From the NCBI GenBank assembly GCA_036924855.1, contig JBAGRP010000001.1, positions 4,588,001 through 4,652,000 of the forward strand: a DNA stretch of 64,000 bases, given 5' to 3'. This document shows positions 53,196-62,436 of this stretch, one piece after another. Position numbers and translations under genes: made by a program. The notes beneath the pieces are model-generated. The model did no database searches, was not told where the DNA came from, and was given only the letters and a program-made list of their open reading frames with translations. Origin of the DNA: Nitrobacteraceae bacterium AZCC 2146. GTDB taxonomy: Bacteria > Pseudomonadota > Alphaproteobacteria > Rhizobiales > Xanthobacteraceae. Each line of letters opens with the position of its first letter. The stretch's first letter is position 1.

Positions 53196-53236
53196 CAATT
53201 GATCGCTACAGAAAGCCTGGCTCGGAAAGCGTTGGC

Positions 53237-54940
53237 TTACTTGTCGGTACGCTGCTTGAGCGCGGTACCGAGAATGTCGCCCAAGGTCGCCCCCGAATCC
53301 GAAGACCCGTACTGCGCAATGGCTTCCTTCTCTTCCGCGACTTCCAGAGCCTTGATCGAGACCTGGACCTTGCGGGCCTTCTTGTCGAACTGGATCACCC
53401 GTGCATCGACCTTTTCGCCGACGGCGAAACGCTCGGCGCGCTGATCTGAACGCTCACGCGCCAGTTCGGAACGCTTGATGAAGGTCGAGAAGTCGGTGCC
53501 GACGATCTGAACGTCGATGCCGGATTCCTTCACTTCGAGCACTTCGCAAGTCACGACCGCACCCTTCTTGACGTCGCCCGGCTCGGCGAACGGGTCGCCT
53601 TCCAGCTGCTTGACGCCGAGCGAGATGCGCTCCTTCTCGACATCCACATCGAGGACGATGGCCTTGACCATGTCGCCCTTCTTGAAGTTGTCGATGACCT
53701 GCTCACCCGGCTGCTTCCAGTCGAGGTCGGAGAGATGCACCATGCCGTCCACTTCGCCGTCGAGGCCGAGGAACAGACCGAACTCGGTCTTGTTCTTGAC
53801 TTCGCCTTCGACGGTGGCGCCGACCGGATACTTCTCGACGAACACTTCCCACGGATTGCGCATGGTCTGCTTGAGACCGAGCGAAATACGACGCTTGACG
53901 CTGTCGACTTCGAGAACCTGCACTTCGACTTCCTGCGATGTCGAAACGATCTTGCCGGGGTGCATGTTCTTCTTGGTCCACGACATTTCCGAGACGTGGA
54001 TCAGGCCTTCGATGCCCGGCTCCAGTTCGACGAATGCGCCGTAGTCGGTGATGTTGGTGACGCGGCCGCTGAAGCGCGCATTGAGCGGGTACTTCGCCTC
54101 GATGCCCTGCCACGGATCGTCCAGCAACTGCTTCATGCCGAGCGAAATGCGGTGGGTCTCGTGGTTGATCTTGATGATCTTGACCTTGACCGTCTGGCCG
54201 ATCGTCAGCACTTCGGTCGGGTGGTTGACCCGGCGCCATGCGATGTCGGTGACGTGCAGCAGGCCGTCGATGCCGCCGAGATCCACGAACGCACCGTAAT
54301 CGGTGATGTTCTTGACGACACCGTCAATGACCTGGCCCTCTTCGAGGTTCTGCACCAGTTCCTGACGCTGTTCGGCGCGGGTCTCTTCGAGCACGGTGCG
54401 GCGCGACACGACGATGTTGCCGCGGCGGCGATCCATCTTGAGGATCTGGAACGGCTGCGAGTTGTTCATCAGCGGGGCGACGTCGCGGATCGGGCGAATG
54501 TCGACCTGGGAGCGCGGCAGGAAGGCCACTGCGCCGTCGAGATCGACGGTAAAGCCACCCTTGACCTGATTGAAGATGACGCCGTGAACCTTCTCGTTGT
54601 TGTTGAAGGCCTTCTCGAGCTTGCCCCAGCTTTCCTCGCGACGCGCCTTGTCACGCGACAGCACGGCTTCGCCGAGCGCATTTTCGATCCGGTCGAGAAA
54701 CACTTCGACCTCGTCGCCAACCTTGAGTTCGCTTTCGCGGCCGGGCACGGCGAATTCACGCAGCGCCACGCGGCCTTCGGTCTTCAGGCCGACGTCGATG
54801 ACGGCCATGTCCTTTTCAATCGCGACAACGATGCCCTTGATGACGGAGCTTTCCTGCAGGTTGCCACCTGCGAAGGACTCGTCGAGCATCGCGGCGAAAT
54901 CGTCGCGTGAAGGATTATAAGAAGCAGCAGTCGAAGCCAT
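53237..54940 (-). CDS. rpsA: 30S ribosomal protein S1
   Basis: Large mRNA-binding ribosomal protein. The product has 567 residues with six S1 repeats: degenerate N-terminal ones that bind the ribosome, and repeats such as GVVKNITDYGAFVDLGGIDG, GRVTNITDYGAFVELEPGIE and GEVKNKTEFGLFLGLDGEVD that bind RNA. Start MASTAASYNPSRDDFAAML. Located between cmk and sppA in the standard order. A 241-bp gap upstream probably carries its promoter and leader. Confidence 0.98.
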   Translation of the reverse strand: MASTAASYNPSRDDFAAMLDESFAGGNLQESSVIKGIVVAIEKDMAVIDVGLKTEGRVALREFAVPGRESELKVGDEVEVFLDRIENALGEAVLSRDKARREESWGKLEKAFNNNEKVHGVIFNQVKGGFTVDLDGAVAFLPRSQVDIRPIRDVAPLMNNSQPFQILKMDRRRGNIVVSRRTVLEETRAEQRQELVQNLEEGQVIDGVVKNITDYGAFVDLGGIDGLLHVTDIAWRRVNHPTEVLTIGQTVKVKIIKINHETHRISLGMKQLLDDPWQGIEAKYPLNARFSGRVTNITDYGAFVELEPGIEGLIHVSEMSWTKKNMHPGKIVSTSQEVEVQVLEVDSVKRRISLGLKQTMRNPWEVFVEKYPVGATVEGEVKNKTEFGLFLGLDGEVDGMVHLSDLDWKQPGEQVIDNFKKGDMVKAIVLDVDVEKERISLGVKQLEGDPFAEPGDVKKGAVVTCEVLEVKESGIDVQIVGTDFSTFIKRSELARERSDQRAERFAVGEKVDARVIQFDKKARKVQVSIKALEVAEEKEAIAQYGSSDSGATLGDILGTALKQRTDK

Positions 54941-55181
54941 TTGTTCTCCAGATGCGGGTATCGCCGGCCATTCGGGTTAAGGGGCGTATCGCGCGTGAAG
55001 TGTTAGGGGTCCGCAACCTCTAACGACCGTCTTGCAGGAAATTGCAAGAACGGGCCGGCAGCATGCCTGCACGATCGATACGTTGATTGTCCGGTGCCAA
55101 AGCAGTCGGTTGAAAGCACCGACGTTCAAGACCTGGAGCGGGCTTTCCTCCAATGACGGCAGCGGTTTAGTTTGATTAGAT

Positions 55182-55820
55182 TCAAACCCGCTGCCGGCCC
55201 GCTCGGACGGCCTCGACAATGTCGATGGCGGCCCGGACGCCGCCTTCTATATCCAAATTGGAGTTATCCAGCAAGTATGCATCTGCGGCCGGCTTCAGCG
55301 GCGCAATGGCGCGGTTCTGGTCGCGTTCGTCGCGGCGCAGGATGTCTTCCAGCACGGCGGCCTCATCGACCTCCTCGCCCCGCGCCTTGGCTTCCAGGGT
55401 CCGGCGCCGGGCGCGGACTTTTGCGTCGGCGACGACAAAAATCTTCACATCGGCATGGGGGCAGATCACGGTTCCAATGTCGCGGCCGTCCAGCACCGCG
55501 CCCGGCGGATCCTCGGCGAACCGCCGCTGAAAGCTCAAAAGCACCTGCCGCACCTGCGGAATCGCCGACACCACCGAGGCAGCCGCGCCAACCGCCTGGG
55601 TTTTCAGGGCCGGATTGCCGAATTTTTCGGGGTCGAGCTCCAACGCCGCCGACACCGCCAGCATCTCGTCATTGAGGTCTGCGCCGGCGTCCATCAGCGA
55701 TTTGGCGACCGCGCGGTAGATCACACCGGTATCGAGGTGGCGATAGCCGTAATGGCGCGCGAGGCGCTTGCCCAGCGTGCCTTTTCCGGATGCGGCCGGT
55801 CCGTCGATGGCGATGATCAT
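55182..55820 (-). CDS. cmk: Cytidylate kinase
   Basis: Phosphorylates CMP and dCMP. The product has 212 residues. The P-loop is [20 protein letters not shown], the CMP-binding region includes [15 protein letters not shown] and [20 protein letters not shown], and [19 protein letters not shown] is the lid. The order aroA-cmk-rpsA is conserved in many bacteria. Confidence 0.97.
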   Translation of the reverse strand: MIIAIDGPAASGKGTLGKRLARHYGYRHLDTGVIYRAVAKSLMDAGADLNDEMLAVSAALELDPEKFGNPALKTQAVGAAASVVSAIPQVRQVLLSFQRRFAEDPPGAVLDGRDIGTVICPHADVKIFVVADAKVRARRRTLEAKARGEEVDEAAVLEDILRRDERDQNRAIAPLKPAADAYLLDNSNLDIEGGVRAAIDIVEAVRAGRQRV

Positions 55821-55922
55821 GCGTTTACGGGTGCCCGTCTTGCGTGGTGGACCGAGCGGGTCGCCGCCCTGACCGGCGTGGGCTTAGCACCCGAAACCTC
55901 AAATATCCACGCCAGATCGGGA

Positions 55923-57272
55923 TCAGGAAAAATCCGCACCGAGCCGCCGCATCATCGGGATGAAATCCGGAAAACTGGTGGCGATGAAGGCGGTGTCATC
56001 GACCGTGACCGGCTGGTCGGACGCCAGCCCCATCACCAGCGCCGACATCGCGATACGATGGTCCATGTGGGTGGCAACCAGACCGCCGCCGGGCACATGG
56101 CCCTTGCCCTCGACGATCATGTCGTCGCCAGAAATCTCGACCTCGACGCCATTGACGCGCAGCATCGCCGCTGTGGCCTCCAGCCGATCGGATTCCTTGA
56201 CCCGCAATTCCTGCAGGCCGCGCATGGTCGTGGTGCCTTCCGCGAAGGCTGCTGCCACCGCCAGCACCAAGTATTCGTCGATCATCGACGGCGCCCGTTC
56301 CGGCGGCACTTCGACGCCGCGGAGCTTGGAGGCGCGGATGCGAAACTGGGCCATCGGCTCGCCGGCATCGCCACGAATCTCGCTCTCCTCGATCGAGGCG
56401 CCCATCTCGCGCAATGTCGTGAAAAGCCCGGTGCGCAGCGGGTTGGTCATCACGTCGGTCAGCACGATGTCGGATTGCGCAACGATCAGCGCCGCGACGA
56501 TCGGGAACGCCGCCGAGGACGGATCGGCCGGCACGACAACATCCGCGCCCCGCAATTCCGGCTGGCCGGTCAGCGTAATCTTGCGGCCGTGACTTCCCTC
56601 GTTCTCCGAGACGATCTGCGCGCCAAAATGGCGCAGCATCAGCTCGGTGTGGTCGCGACTGGCTTCGGTCTCGATCACAGTGGTCACGCCGGGCGCTGAG
56701 AGCCCCGCCAGCAGCACAGCCGACTTGATCTGGGCCGACGCCACCGGCGTGCGGTAAACGATTGGCAGCGGATCGCGCGCGCCCTGGAGCGTCAATGGCA
56801 AACGGCCGCCGTCGCGGCTTTCGGTGACCCGCGCGCCCATCAACTCAAGGGGATCGACGATTCGCCGCATCGGCCGGCCGCGCAGCGAGGCGTCACCATC
56901 GAATGTTGCCGAAATGGGACAGCCGGCGACGGCGCCCATCACCAGCCGGCAACCGGTACCCGAATTGCCGAAATCCAGCGCATTTTTCGGCGCGGCAAAG
57001 CCGGCAATGCCGACGCCGCGCACGACCCACGCGAAATCGCCGGTGCGATCAACCTGCGCGCCCAGGGCCTGCATTGCCTTGGCGGTATTCAGGACGTCTT
57101 CGCCCTCCAGCAGGCCGGTGATCCGGGTTTCGCCGACCGCCAGCGCGCCCAGAATCAGGGCACGGTGCGAGATAGACTTGTCGCCGGGCACCCGAACGCG
57201 GCCGCTCAGAGCCGCGCTCTTGCGCGCTTCCAGAGGCGTTGGCGGGGCTGCAAGACTGGCTGAATGAGTCAA
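55923..57272 (-). CDS. aroA: 3-phosphoshikimate 1-carboxyvinyltransferase (EPSP synthase)
   Basis: Sixth step of the shikimate pathway. The product has 449 residues. It resembles class II enzymes: [25 protein letters not shown] (RxHxE) and [13 protein letters not shown] (SAQxK) are present. The fourth class II motif NxTR reads NPLR. The residue next to the NSGTGCRLV phosphate-binding loop is Gly, unlike the Ala of the glyphosate-tolerant Agrobacterium CP4 enzyme, so no tolerance is implied. It starts the minus-strand chain and is divergent from the FYDLN-protein gene. Confidence 0.96.
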   Translation of the reverse strand: MTHSASLAAPPTPLEARKSAALSGRVRVPGDKSISHRALILGALAVGETRITGLLEGEDVLNTAKAMQALGAQVDRTGDFAWVVRGVGIAGFAAPKNALDFGNSGTGCRLVMGAVAGCPISATFDGDASLRGRPMRRIVDPLELMGARVTESRDGGRLPLTLQGARDPLPIVYRTPVASAQIKSAVLLAGLSAPGVTTVIETEASRDHTELMLRHFGAQIVSENEGSHGRKITLTGQPELRGADVVVPADPSSAAFPIVAALIVAQSDIVLTDVMTNPLRTGLFTTLREMGASIEESEIRGDAGEPMAQFRIRASKLRGVEVPPERAPSMIDEYLVLAVAAAFAEGTTTMRGLQELRVKESDRLEATAAMLRVNGVEVEISGDDMIVEGKGHVPGGGLVATHMDHRIAMSALVMGLASDQPVTVDDTAFIATSFPDFIPMMRRLGADFS

Positions 57273-57420
57273 GATTGTGTTCCTTTGCGCAGCGGCCTCG
57301 TAGCATATGGGCCACGCTGCGTCACGCCGCAGTCGCTCTCACGCAGAGCGCTATTGACAGCAGCGCGGCAACTAGCCAAGTGAAGCACCGTTTTTCAAAA
57401 AAATTCCCAGGACTCCTCAC

Positions 57421-57843
57421 GTGGCCAAATCCGATCTCGGAACCAAACGCATTTGCCCCACGACGGGCAAGAAGTTCTACGACCTCAATAAAACCCCGGT
57501 GATTTCGCCGTATACCGGCGAGGTGGTGCCGATTGCGCCGATTCCTCCGCCGCGTACCCGTGCTGACGCCGCATCGCGCGCTGCCGCCGCTTCTGCTGCT
57601 GCGTCCGCCGCCGAGGCTCCGGAAGTCGCCGAGGCCGAGGAATTGGTGTCCCTCGAGGAAGCCGATGCCGAGGAAAACACCGGCAAGAAGGCCGCCGTGC
57701 TGGAATCCGAGGACGATATCGAGGTCGACGATACCATCGATGACGATGAAGACGACGATTCGACCTTTATTGCCGACGAAGAAGAAGGCGATGAGGACGT
57801 CACCGACATCATCGGTGACGTTTCAGGTGACGAAGAGACTTGA
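57421..57843 (+). CDS. TIGR02300 (FYDLN acid-tail) protein
   Basis: Product of 140 residues from a GTG at 57421 (MAKSDLGTKRICPTTGKKFY). The N-terminal 45 residues hold the TIGR02300 signature, including ICPTTGKKFYDLNKTPVISP. The rest is an Ala-rich segment and a strongly acidic Asp/Glu tail, a low-complexity shape typical of the family. Function is unknown. It is divergent from aroA and precedes a tRNA-Ala gene, an arrangement seen in relatives. Confidence 0.9.
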   Translation: MAKSDLGTKRICPTTGKKFYDLNKTPVISPYTGEVVPIAPIPPPRTRADAASRAAAASAAASAAEAPEVAEAEELVSLEEADAEENTGKKAAVLESEDDIEVDDTIDDDEDDDSTFIADEEEGDEDVTDIIGDVSGDEET

Positions 57844-57901
57844 GATCAATCCTGATCTGTGATCAGGGTTTGCCGCGCGCACTTCGGTGCGTCGCAGGTT
57901 A

Positions 57902-57977
<76 letters not shown>

Positions 57978-58161
57978 TCCTTTAGCTTGCTTCGCAAGCT
58001 CCGGCTCGGCAAGCCACGCCAGCCTATCGGGGCGAACCAGGTGAAGAACCCCGTGTCCTGCGGCGAAGGCTCTTAGGACAAAGACGGGCAGAAGACTGCC
58101 GCCTCTCCGAGGGTTCCTGTTTGCAGATCCGGCTGCGTTCCTCGCGTCGGATCAATTGCGA

Positions 58162-58620
58162 TCATCCTCCAAGCGCGGCGGTGAGCTTGTCGCGAAGCGC
58201 AACGAGATCGTTTTTCATTGCCGTCAGCTCGCTGGTGGAACAAGCCGAGGCCGCAAGGATGCCTTGAGGCACTGCCTTGGCTTTTTCGCGAAGGACCTGA
58301 CCTTGCGGTGTCAACGCAATCAGCACCTGTCGCTCGTCCTCACTGCTGCGCGTGCGCTTGATCAACTCGGCGGCCTCGAGCCGCTTGAGCAGTGGCGTAA
58401 GCGTGCCGGAATCCAGAAACAGCCGCTCGCCGATATCCTTGATCGGCAAATCGTCGCGCTCCCACAGCACCAGCATCACCAGGTATTGCGGATAGGTCAG
58501 CCCCAGCCTGTCGAGCAGCGGTTTATAGACGCGATTAAAGGCGTGCGCGGTGGAATACACCGCGAAGCAGAGCTGATTGTCGAGCATGAGTGGCGGATAC
58601 GCTGCGGGTTTTTTGGCCAT
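58162..58620 (-). CDS. ohrR: Organic-hydroperoxide-responsive regulator OhrR (MarR family)
   Basis: MarR-type repressor that leaves DNA when its cysteine reacts with organic hydroperoxides. The product has 152 residues. The sensor Cys is C18 ([13 protein letters not shown]), and a second Cys at 127 ([10 protein letters not shown]) matches the two-cysteine type known from Xanthomonas. The winged helix is [20 protein letters not shown] with [13 protein letters not shown]. Divergent from ohr, with a 33-bp palindrome in the 161-bp gap. Confidence 0.95.
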   Translation of the reverse strand: MAKKPAAYPPLMLDNQLCFAVYSTAHAFNRVYKPLLDRLGLTYPQYLVMLVLWERDDLPIKDIGERLFLDSGTLTPLLKRLEAAELIKRTRSSEDERQVLIALTPQGQVLREKAKAVPQGILAASACSTSELTAMKNDLVALRDKLTAALGG

Positions 58621-58715
58621 GACAACTCCAGTCCGACGGGACTTCGCATGCTAATGTGGACCTGCGCAGTCTCACAATCAATTGACCGCAATTAAATCGC
58701 TGCCACGCCATTTAT

Positions 58716-58748
58716 TGTATTGCACACAATTGAATTGCGTGCAATACA
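58716..58748. promoter_or_regulatory. OhrR operator between ohrR and ohr
   Basis: A 33-bp near-perfect palindrome. Its perfect outer arms are TGTATTGCAC and GTGCAATACA, and its inner part carries CAATT and AATTG in dyad. It lies 34 bases upstream of the ohr ATG, probably over the promoter. The TACAATT/AATTGTA-like core fits the known OhrR preference. Confidence 0.8.
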
Positions 58749-58781
58749 TCTGGCATTGAATGAACCCCAAGGGAGATCACC

Positions 58782-59207
58782 ATGTCCGTGAATGTGCTTT
58801 ACAAGACCAGCGCCAAGGCAACCGGCGGCCGTGATGGCCATGCCGCCACGCTCGACGGAGCGCTGGATGTCAAACTGACCACACCGAAGGAACTCGGTGG
58901 AGGCGGCGGCGAAGGCAACAATCCCGAGCAGCTGTTCGCCGCCGGCTATGCCGCCTGCTTCATCGGCGCCATGAAATTTGTCGCTTCTCAGGGCGGCCCG
59001 AAAGTACCGGCGGATGCGTCTGTGACCTCGACGGTGGGCATCGGACCGCGCTCTGCCGGCGGCTTCGGTCTCGACATCGACCTCGCCGTCTCGCTGCCCG
59101 GCCTCGCGCGTGCGGACGCTGAAGCCCTGGTGGAGAAGGCCCATCAGGTCTGCCCGTATTCGAACGCCACCCGCGGCAACGTCGATGTGCGCCTAAAGGT
59201 CGTCTAA
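58782..59207 (+). CDS. ohr: Organic hydroperoxide resistance protein Ohr
   Basis: Thiol peroxidase of the OsmC/Ohr fold that reduces organic hydroperoxides, using lipoylated protein as reductant. The product has 141 residues. The two catalytic cysteines are C59 ([14 protein letters not shown]) and C124 ([14 protein letters not shown]). [12 protein letters not shown] precedes the first. AGGGAG-type ribosome site. A 12-bp stem follows the stop. Confidence 0.97.
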   Translation: MSVNVLYKTSAKATGGRDGHAATLDGALDVKLTTPKELGGGGGEGNNPEQLFAAGYAACFIGAMKFVASQGGPKVPADASVTSTVGIGPRSAGGFGLDIDLAVSLPGLARADAEALVEKAHQVCPYSNATRGNVDVRLKVV

Positions 59208-59219
59208 TTCGCTTGCGCG

Positions 59220-59250
59220 AACGGCCCGCCAACACCCTTGGCGGGCCGTT
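59220..59250 (+). terminator. Hairpin after ohr
   Basis: Perfect 12-bp stem AACGGCCCGCCA / TGGCGGGCCGTT with a 7-base loop, 12 bases after the ohr stop. No T-run follows, so termination strength is uncertain. Confidence 0.6.
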
Positions 59251-59415
59251 CGACGTGCGGGTTCGCCAGGCGACCGCGCCGAAACCAATCTCGACGGCCA
59301 ACCTGCATGCGCCCCCGCACCAGAAGGCATTGCTGCCGCGCCTGAAGACCGCTAGCTCTGAAGCCGAATGCTCCCTCCCATTCCCATGATTCCCATTTGA
59401 GCGAAGGCTGATTCC

Positions 59416-60621
59416 ATGAGTTCACAAGCGGCAACGGGCACGATGACCGGATTACGCGTGATCGACCTCACGCGCGTGCTCGGTGGTCCTTACTGCACGC
59501 AGATTCTCGCCGACCACGGCGCCGATGTGATCAAGGTGGAGCCGCCGGCCGGCGACGAAGTGCGCGACTGGGGCCCTCCCTTCCACGACGAGGACGCGGC
59601 CTATTTCGTCGGCGTCAACCGCAACAAGCGCTCCATTGGCCTCGACCTTGCCTCCGAGGGCGGCCGCACCGTGCTGCTGAAGATGCTCGCGGATGCCGAC
59701 GTGCTGATCGAGAACTTCAAGCCGGGCACACTGGATAAATGGGGCATCGGCAACGACGTGCTGCGCGCAAAATTCCCGCGCCTGGTGCATTGCCGGATCT
59801 CCGGTTTCGGCGGCGACGGTCCGCGCGGCGGCAATCCCGGCTATGACGCCATCATCCAGTCGATGACCGGCATGATCGCCGCCACCGGCTCGCCGGAAAG
59901 CGGCCCGATGCGAATCGGCGTGCCCCTCGTCGACATCACCACCGGGCTCTATGCCGCGATCGGCATCCTGATGGCGCTGTCGGAACGCCAACGCTCCGGG
60001 CTTGGCCAGTTCCTGGAAACCACGCTGTACGAGACCGGCCTCGCCATCATGCATCCGCACGCTGCGAATTATTTCATGCACGGCAAGCCGCCGGGCCTTA
60101 CCGGCAACGAGCACCCGAACCTGGTGCCCTACGCGATCTTCCCGACCAAGACCGCCAACATCTTCATCGGCGTCGGTAATGACGGCACCTTCCGCAAGCT
60201 GGCGAAGGAAATCGGCAAGCCCGAACTTGGCACCGACCCACGCTTTGCCCGCAACAAGGACCGCATCGCCAACCGCGACGCGCTGCGCGCCGAACTCGGC
60301 GCAGTGTTCGCGCAGTTCGAGGCCGATCCGCTGTGCGACCGGCTGCTTGCCGCCGGCCTGCCCGCCGGACCGGTGCAAACCATCGACAAGGCGCTGACAT
60401 CGGCCCACACCATCGCGCGCGGCGATGTCATCGAAAAGGACTGGTACAAGGGCGTGGCGTCGCCGATCCGTCTCGAGCGCAACAAGGCGTCGTTGCGCAG
60501 CGTGCCGCCGAAATTCAGCGAGCACGCCAGTGCCGTGCTGACCGATTTCGGCTACTCGCCCGACGAGATCAAGGATCTCGTCGCCAAGGGCGTGGTCAGC
60601 GGTCCCGACAAGAAGCGCTGA
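59416..60621 (+). CDS. CaiB/BaiF-family (class III) CoA-transferase
   Basis: Moves CoA between carboxylic acids. The product has 401 residues. N-terminal LRVIDLTRVLGGPYCTQILAD and VIKVEPPAGDEVRDWG are family hallmarks. The likely catalytic Asp lies in GVPLVDITTGLYAAI. ENFKPGTLDKWGIG and GRGDVI-like ARGDVIEKDW are also typical. The acyl donor and acceptor cannot be told from sequence. Monocistronic. Confidence 0.93.
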   Translation: MSSQAATGTMTGLRVIDLTRVLGGPYCTQILADHGADVIKVEPPAGDEVRDWGPPFHDEDAAYFVGVNRNKRSIGLDLASEGGRTVLLKMLADADVLIENFKPGTLDKWGIGNDVLRAKFPRLVHCRISGFGGDGPRGGNPGYDAIIQSMTGMIAATGSPESGPMRIGVPLVDITTGLYAAIGILMALSERQRSGLGQFLETTLYETGLAIMHPHAANYFMHGKPPGLTGNEHPNLVPYAIFPTKTANIFIGVGNDGTFRKLAKEIGKPELGTDPRFARNKDRIANRDALRAELGAVFAQFEADPLCDRLLAAGLPAGPVQTIDKALTSAHTIARGDVIEKDWYKGVASPIRLERNKASLRSVPPKFSEHASAVLTDFGYSPDEIKDLVAKGVVSGPDKKR

Positions 60622-60731
60622 ATGGCGGATTGCCCGGAAGATGACCGGCACGCCTCATCGTGCCGGTCATCTTCCGGAGCCTGATAAACCGTGCCAGTCT
60701 GGCAGCTCGTTCCGTCCCCGCAGAGGCCGCC

Positions 60732-62303
60732 ATGCCGCACCATCCAATGTCTCGGCACGCGATCGCCCGATGGCTCGGATTATCTGTCGCTTGCGCCGTC
60801 CTGCTGCTGAACACGATCGTCGCGGCGTCCGCGGAGCCGGGAAAGCGCGTCGCGCTGGTGTTCGGCAATTCGTCCTACAGCAACGTTCCCCGCCTGCCCA
60901 ACCCGGCCAATGACGGCGCGGCCATGGCCGCGATGCTGCGGAAAGTCGGCTTCGACGTTGTCGTCAAGCAGGACGCCTCGGCGCCCGACATGCGCCAGAT
61001 GCTGCGCGACTTTTCCGACAAGGTTCGCGATGCCGATGTGGCGCTGGTTTTCTATGCCGGGCACGGCATCGAGGTCGACGGCACCAACTATCTTCTTCCG
61101 GTCGATAGTAGGCTGGAGCGCGATATCGACGTGGAGGACGAAGCGATCTCGCTCGACCGCATCGTGCGTATCCTGGAGCCGGCGAAGAAATTGCGGCTGG
61201 TCATTCTGGATGCCTGTCGCGACAATCCGTTCGGCAAGACCATGAAACGCAGCCTTTCCCGCGGGTTTCAGCGCGGTCTGGCCAAGGTCGAACCGACCAG
61301 TCCGAACACCCTGATCGCTTATGCCGCGAAGGCGGGCTCGACCGCGTCGGACGGCGACGGCCCCGACAGTCCGTTCACCACCGCGCTGCTAAAGCAACTC
61401 CCGGTGCCCGGTCAGGATCTGCGCAAATCGTTCGGCTATGTGCGCGACGAAGTGATGAAGTCCACCGGCAACAAGCAGGAGCCGTATGTCTACGGCTCGC
61501 TGGGCGGCGACGATGTCGTTCTGGTTCCCGGCGCTTCCGTCCCGGCCGCGGTTCCGGCGCCGATCACGGCGCTCGATCCGAACTCACCGCTGCGGCACGA
61601 TTACGAGCTGGCAGCGCAGGTCAATACCCGCGCCGGCTGGGACGCGTTCCTGAAAAACTACACCAGCGGCTATTACGCCGATCTTGCCCAGGCCGCGCGC
61701 AGCAAGCTCGATGCCGCGGCGTCGCCGGTTGTGGCCACAGCGACGCCAAGCGACGGACGCAACCTGGCAAGCACCGATGCCCAGAACCTGGCCGCGGCCC
61801 AGGCAGCTGGACCGGGGTTCGACAGTTTCGTCGGCCGCTCGTTCAAGCTGACCTACGTCTGGGCACAGGACGAGGTCTCGCCACGGCCCGGGATCAAACG
61901 AGTCGACCGCGAGCTGGTTGTTTATGTGAAATTGGCAACCGCGGTTGCGACGCGCTACACGTCGATCTTCAGCGATACCAGCAAGAATACCTCGCGCTAT
62001 GCGCTCGGTGCGCTGGGCGAGGTCAACAAGGGCATCCAGGTTTCCGTCGCCAACAAGCAGCTGCTTCCAATCGTGGCGCTGCGTAATTTCCGTCTGAAAG
62101 CATCGATCTCCGTGACCGGCAACAGCTGCCGCGGCGCGGTGAACTTCGAACTCGACCCCGGCAGCGACCACTACGATCTGCGCCGCGTCAGCAATGGGGA
62201 GGTCATGAATGTGCGGGGGCTTAACGCGGAGCGCGTCAAGTGCTGGATCAGCAATGGCGACAGCGTGGGCCAGCCTCCTGTGACGGCCGCCAAACCGCAA
62301 TGA
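60732..62303 (+). CDS. Exported caspase-like (C14/metacaspase-type) protein
   Basis: Product of 523 residues from the ATG at 60732 (AGAGG ribosome site), with a signal peptide (ARWLGLSVACAVLLLN). The p20-like caspase fold follows: VALVFGNSSYSNVPRLPNP, then the catalytic His111 (ALVFYAGHGIEVDG) and Cys162 (LVILDACRDNPF), both present. It continues with a helical middle part (YELAAQVNTRAGWDAFLKNY) and a C-terminal domain that I do not recognise (GNSCRGAVNFELDPG region). Such proteins occur in several copies in this group. Function unknown. Confidence 0.87.
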   Translation: MPHHPMSRHAIARWLGLSVACAVLLLNTIVAASAEPGKRVALVFGNSSYSNVPRLPNPANDGAAMAAMLRKVGFDVVVKQDASAPDMRQMLRDFSDKVRDADVALVFYAGHGIEVDGTNYLLPVDSRLERDIDVEDEAISLDRIVRILEPAKKLRLVILDACRDNPFGKTMKRSLSRGFQRGLAKVEPTSPNTLIAYAAKAGSTASDGDGPDSPFTTALLKQLPVPGQDLRKSFGYVRDEVMKSTGNKQEPYVYGSLGGDDVVLVPGASVPAAVPAPITALDPNSPLRHDYELAAQVNTRAGWDAFLKNYTSGYYADLAQAARSKLDAAASPVVATATPSDGRNLASTDAQNLAAAQAAGPGFDSFVGRSFKLTYVWAQDEVSPRPGIKRVDRELVVYVKLATAVATRYTSIFSDTSKNTSRYALGALGEVNKGIQVSVANKQLLPIVALRNFRLKASISVTGNSCRGAVNFELDPGSDHYDLRRVSNGEVMNVRGLNAERVKCWISNGDSVGQPPVTAAKPQ

Positions 62304-62436
62304 CGACGTCCTGTTTCCGACTTCCCAATGCAGGCGCTTTCCTCGTAGCATCGGCTCGCTTATACGGTCATTTGCACGTCATCCTGCGCTGCTACCGGCG
62401 CACCAATGATGATGACGGCCACCCGGGAGAACTTGA

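Noticed and set aside
57978..58161. A structured segment after tRNA-Ala considered as SRP RNA or another small RNA
   Set aside because: No SRP RNA tetraloop/asymmetric-loop motif and no long stem could be found. Only the 7-bp hairpin after the tRNA is clear.
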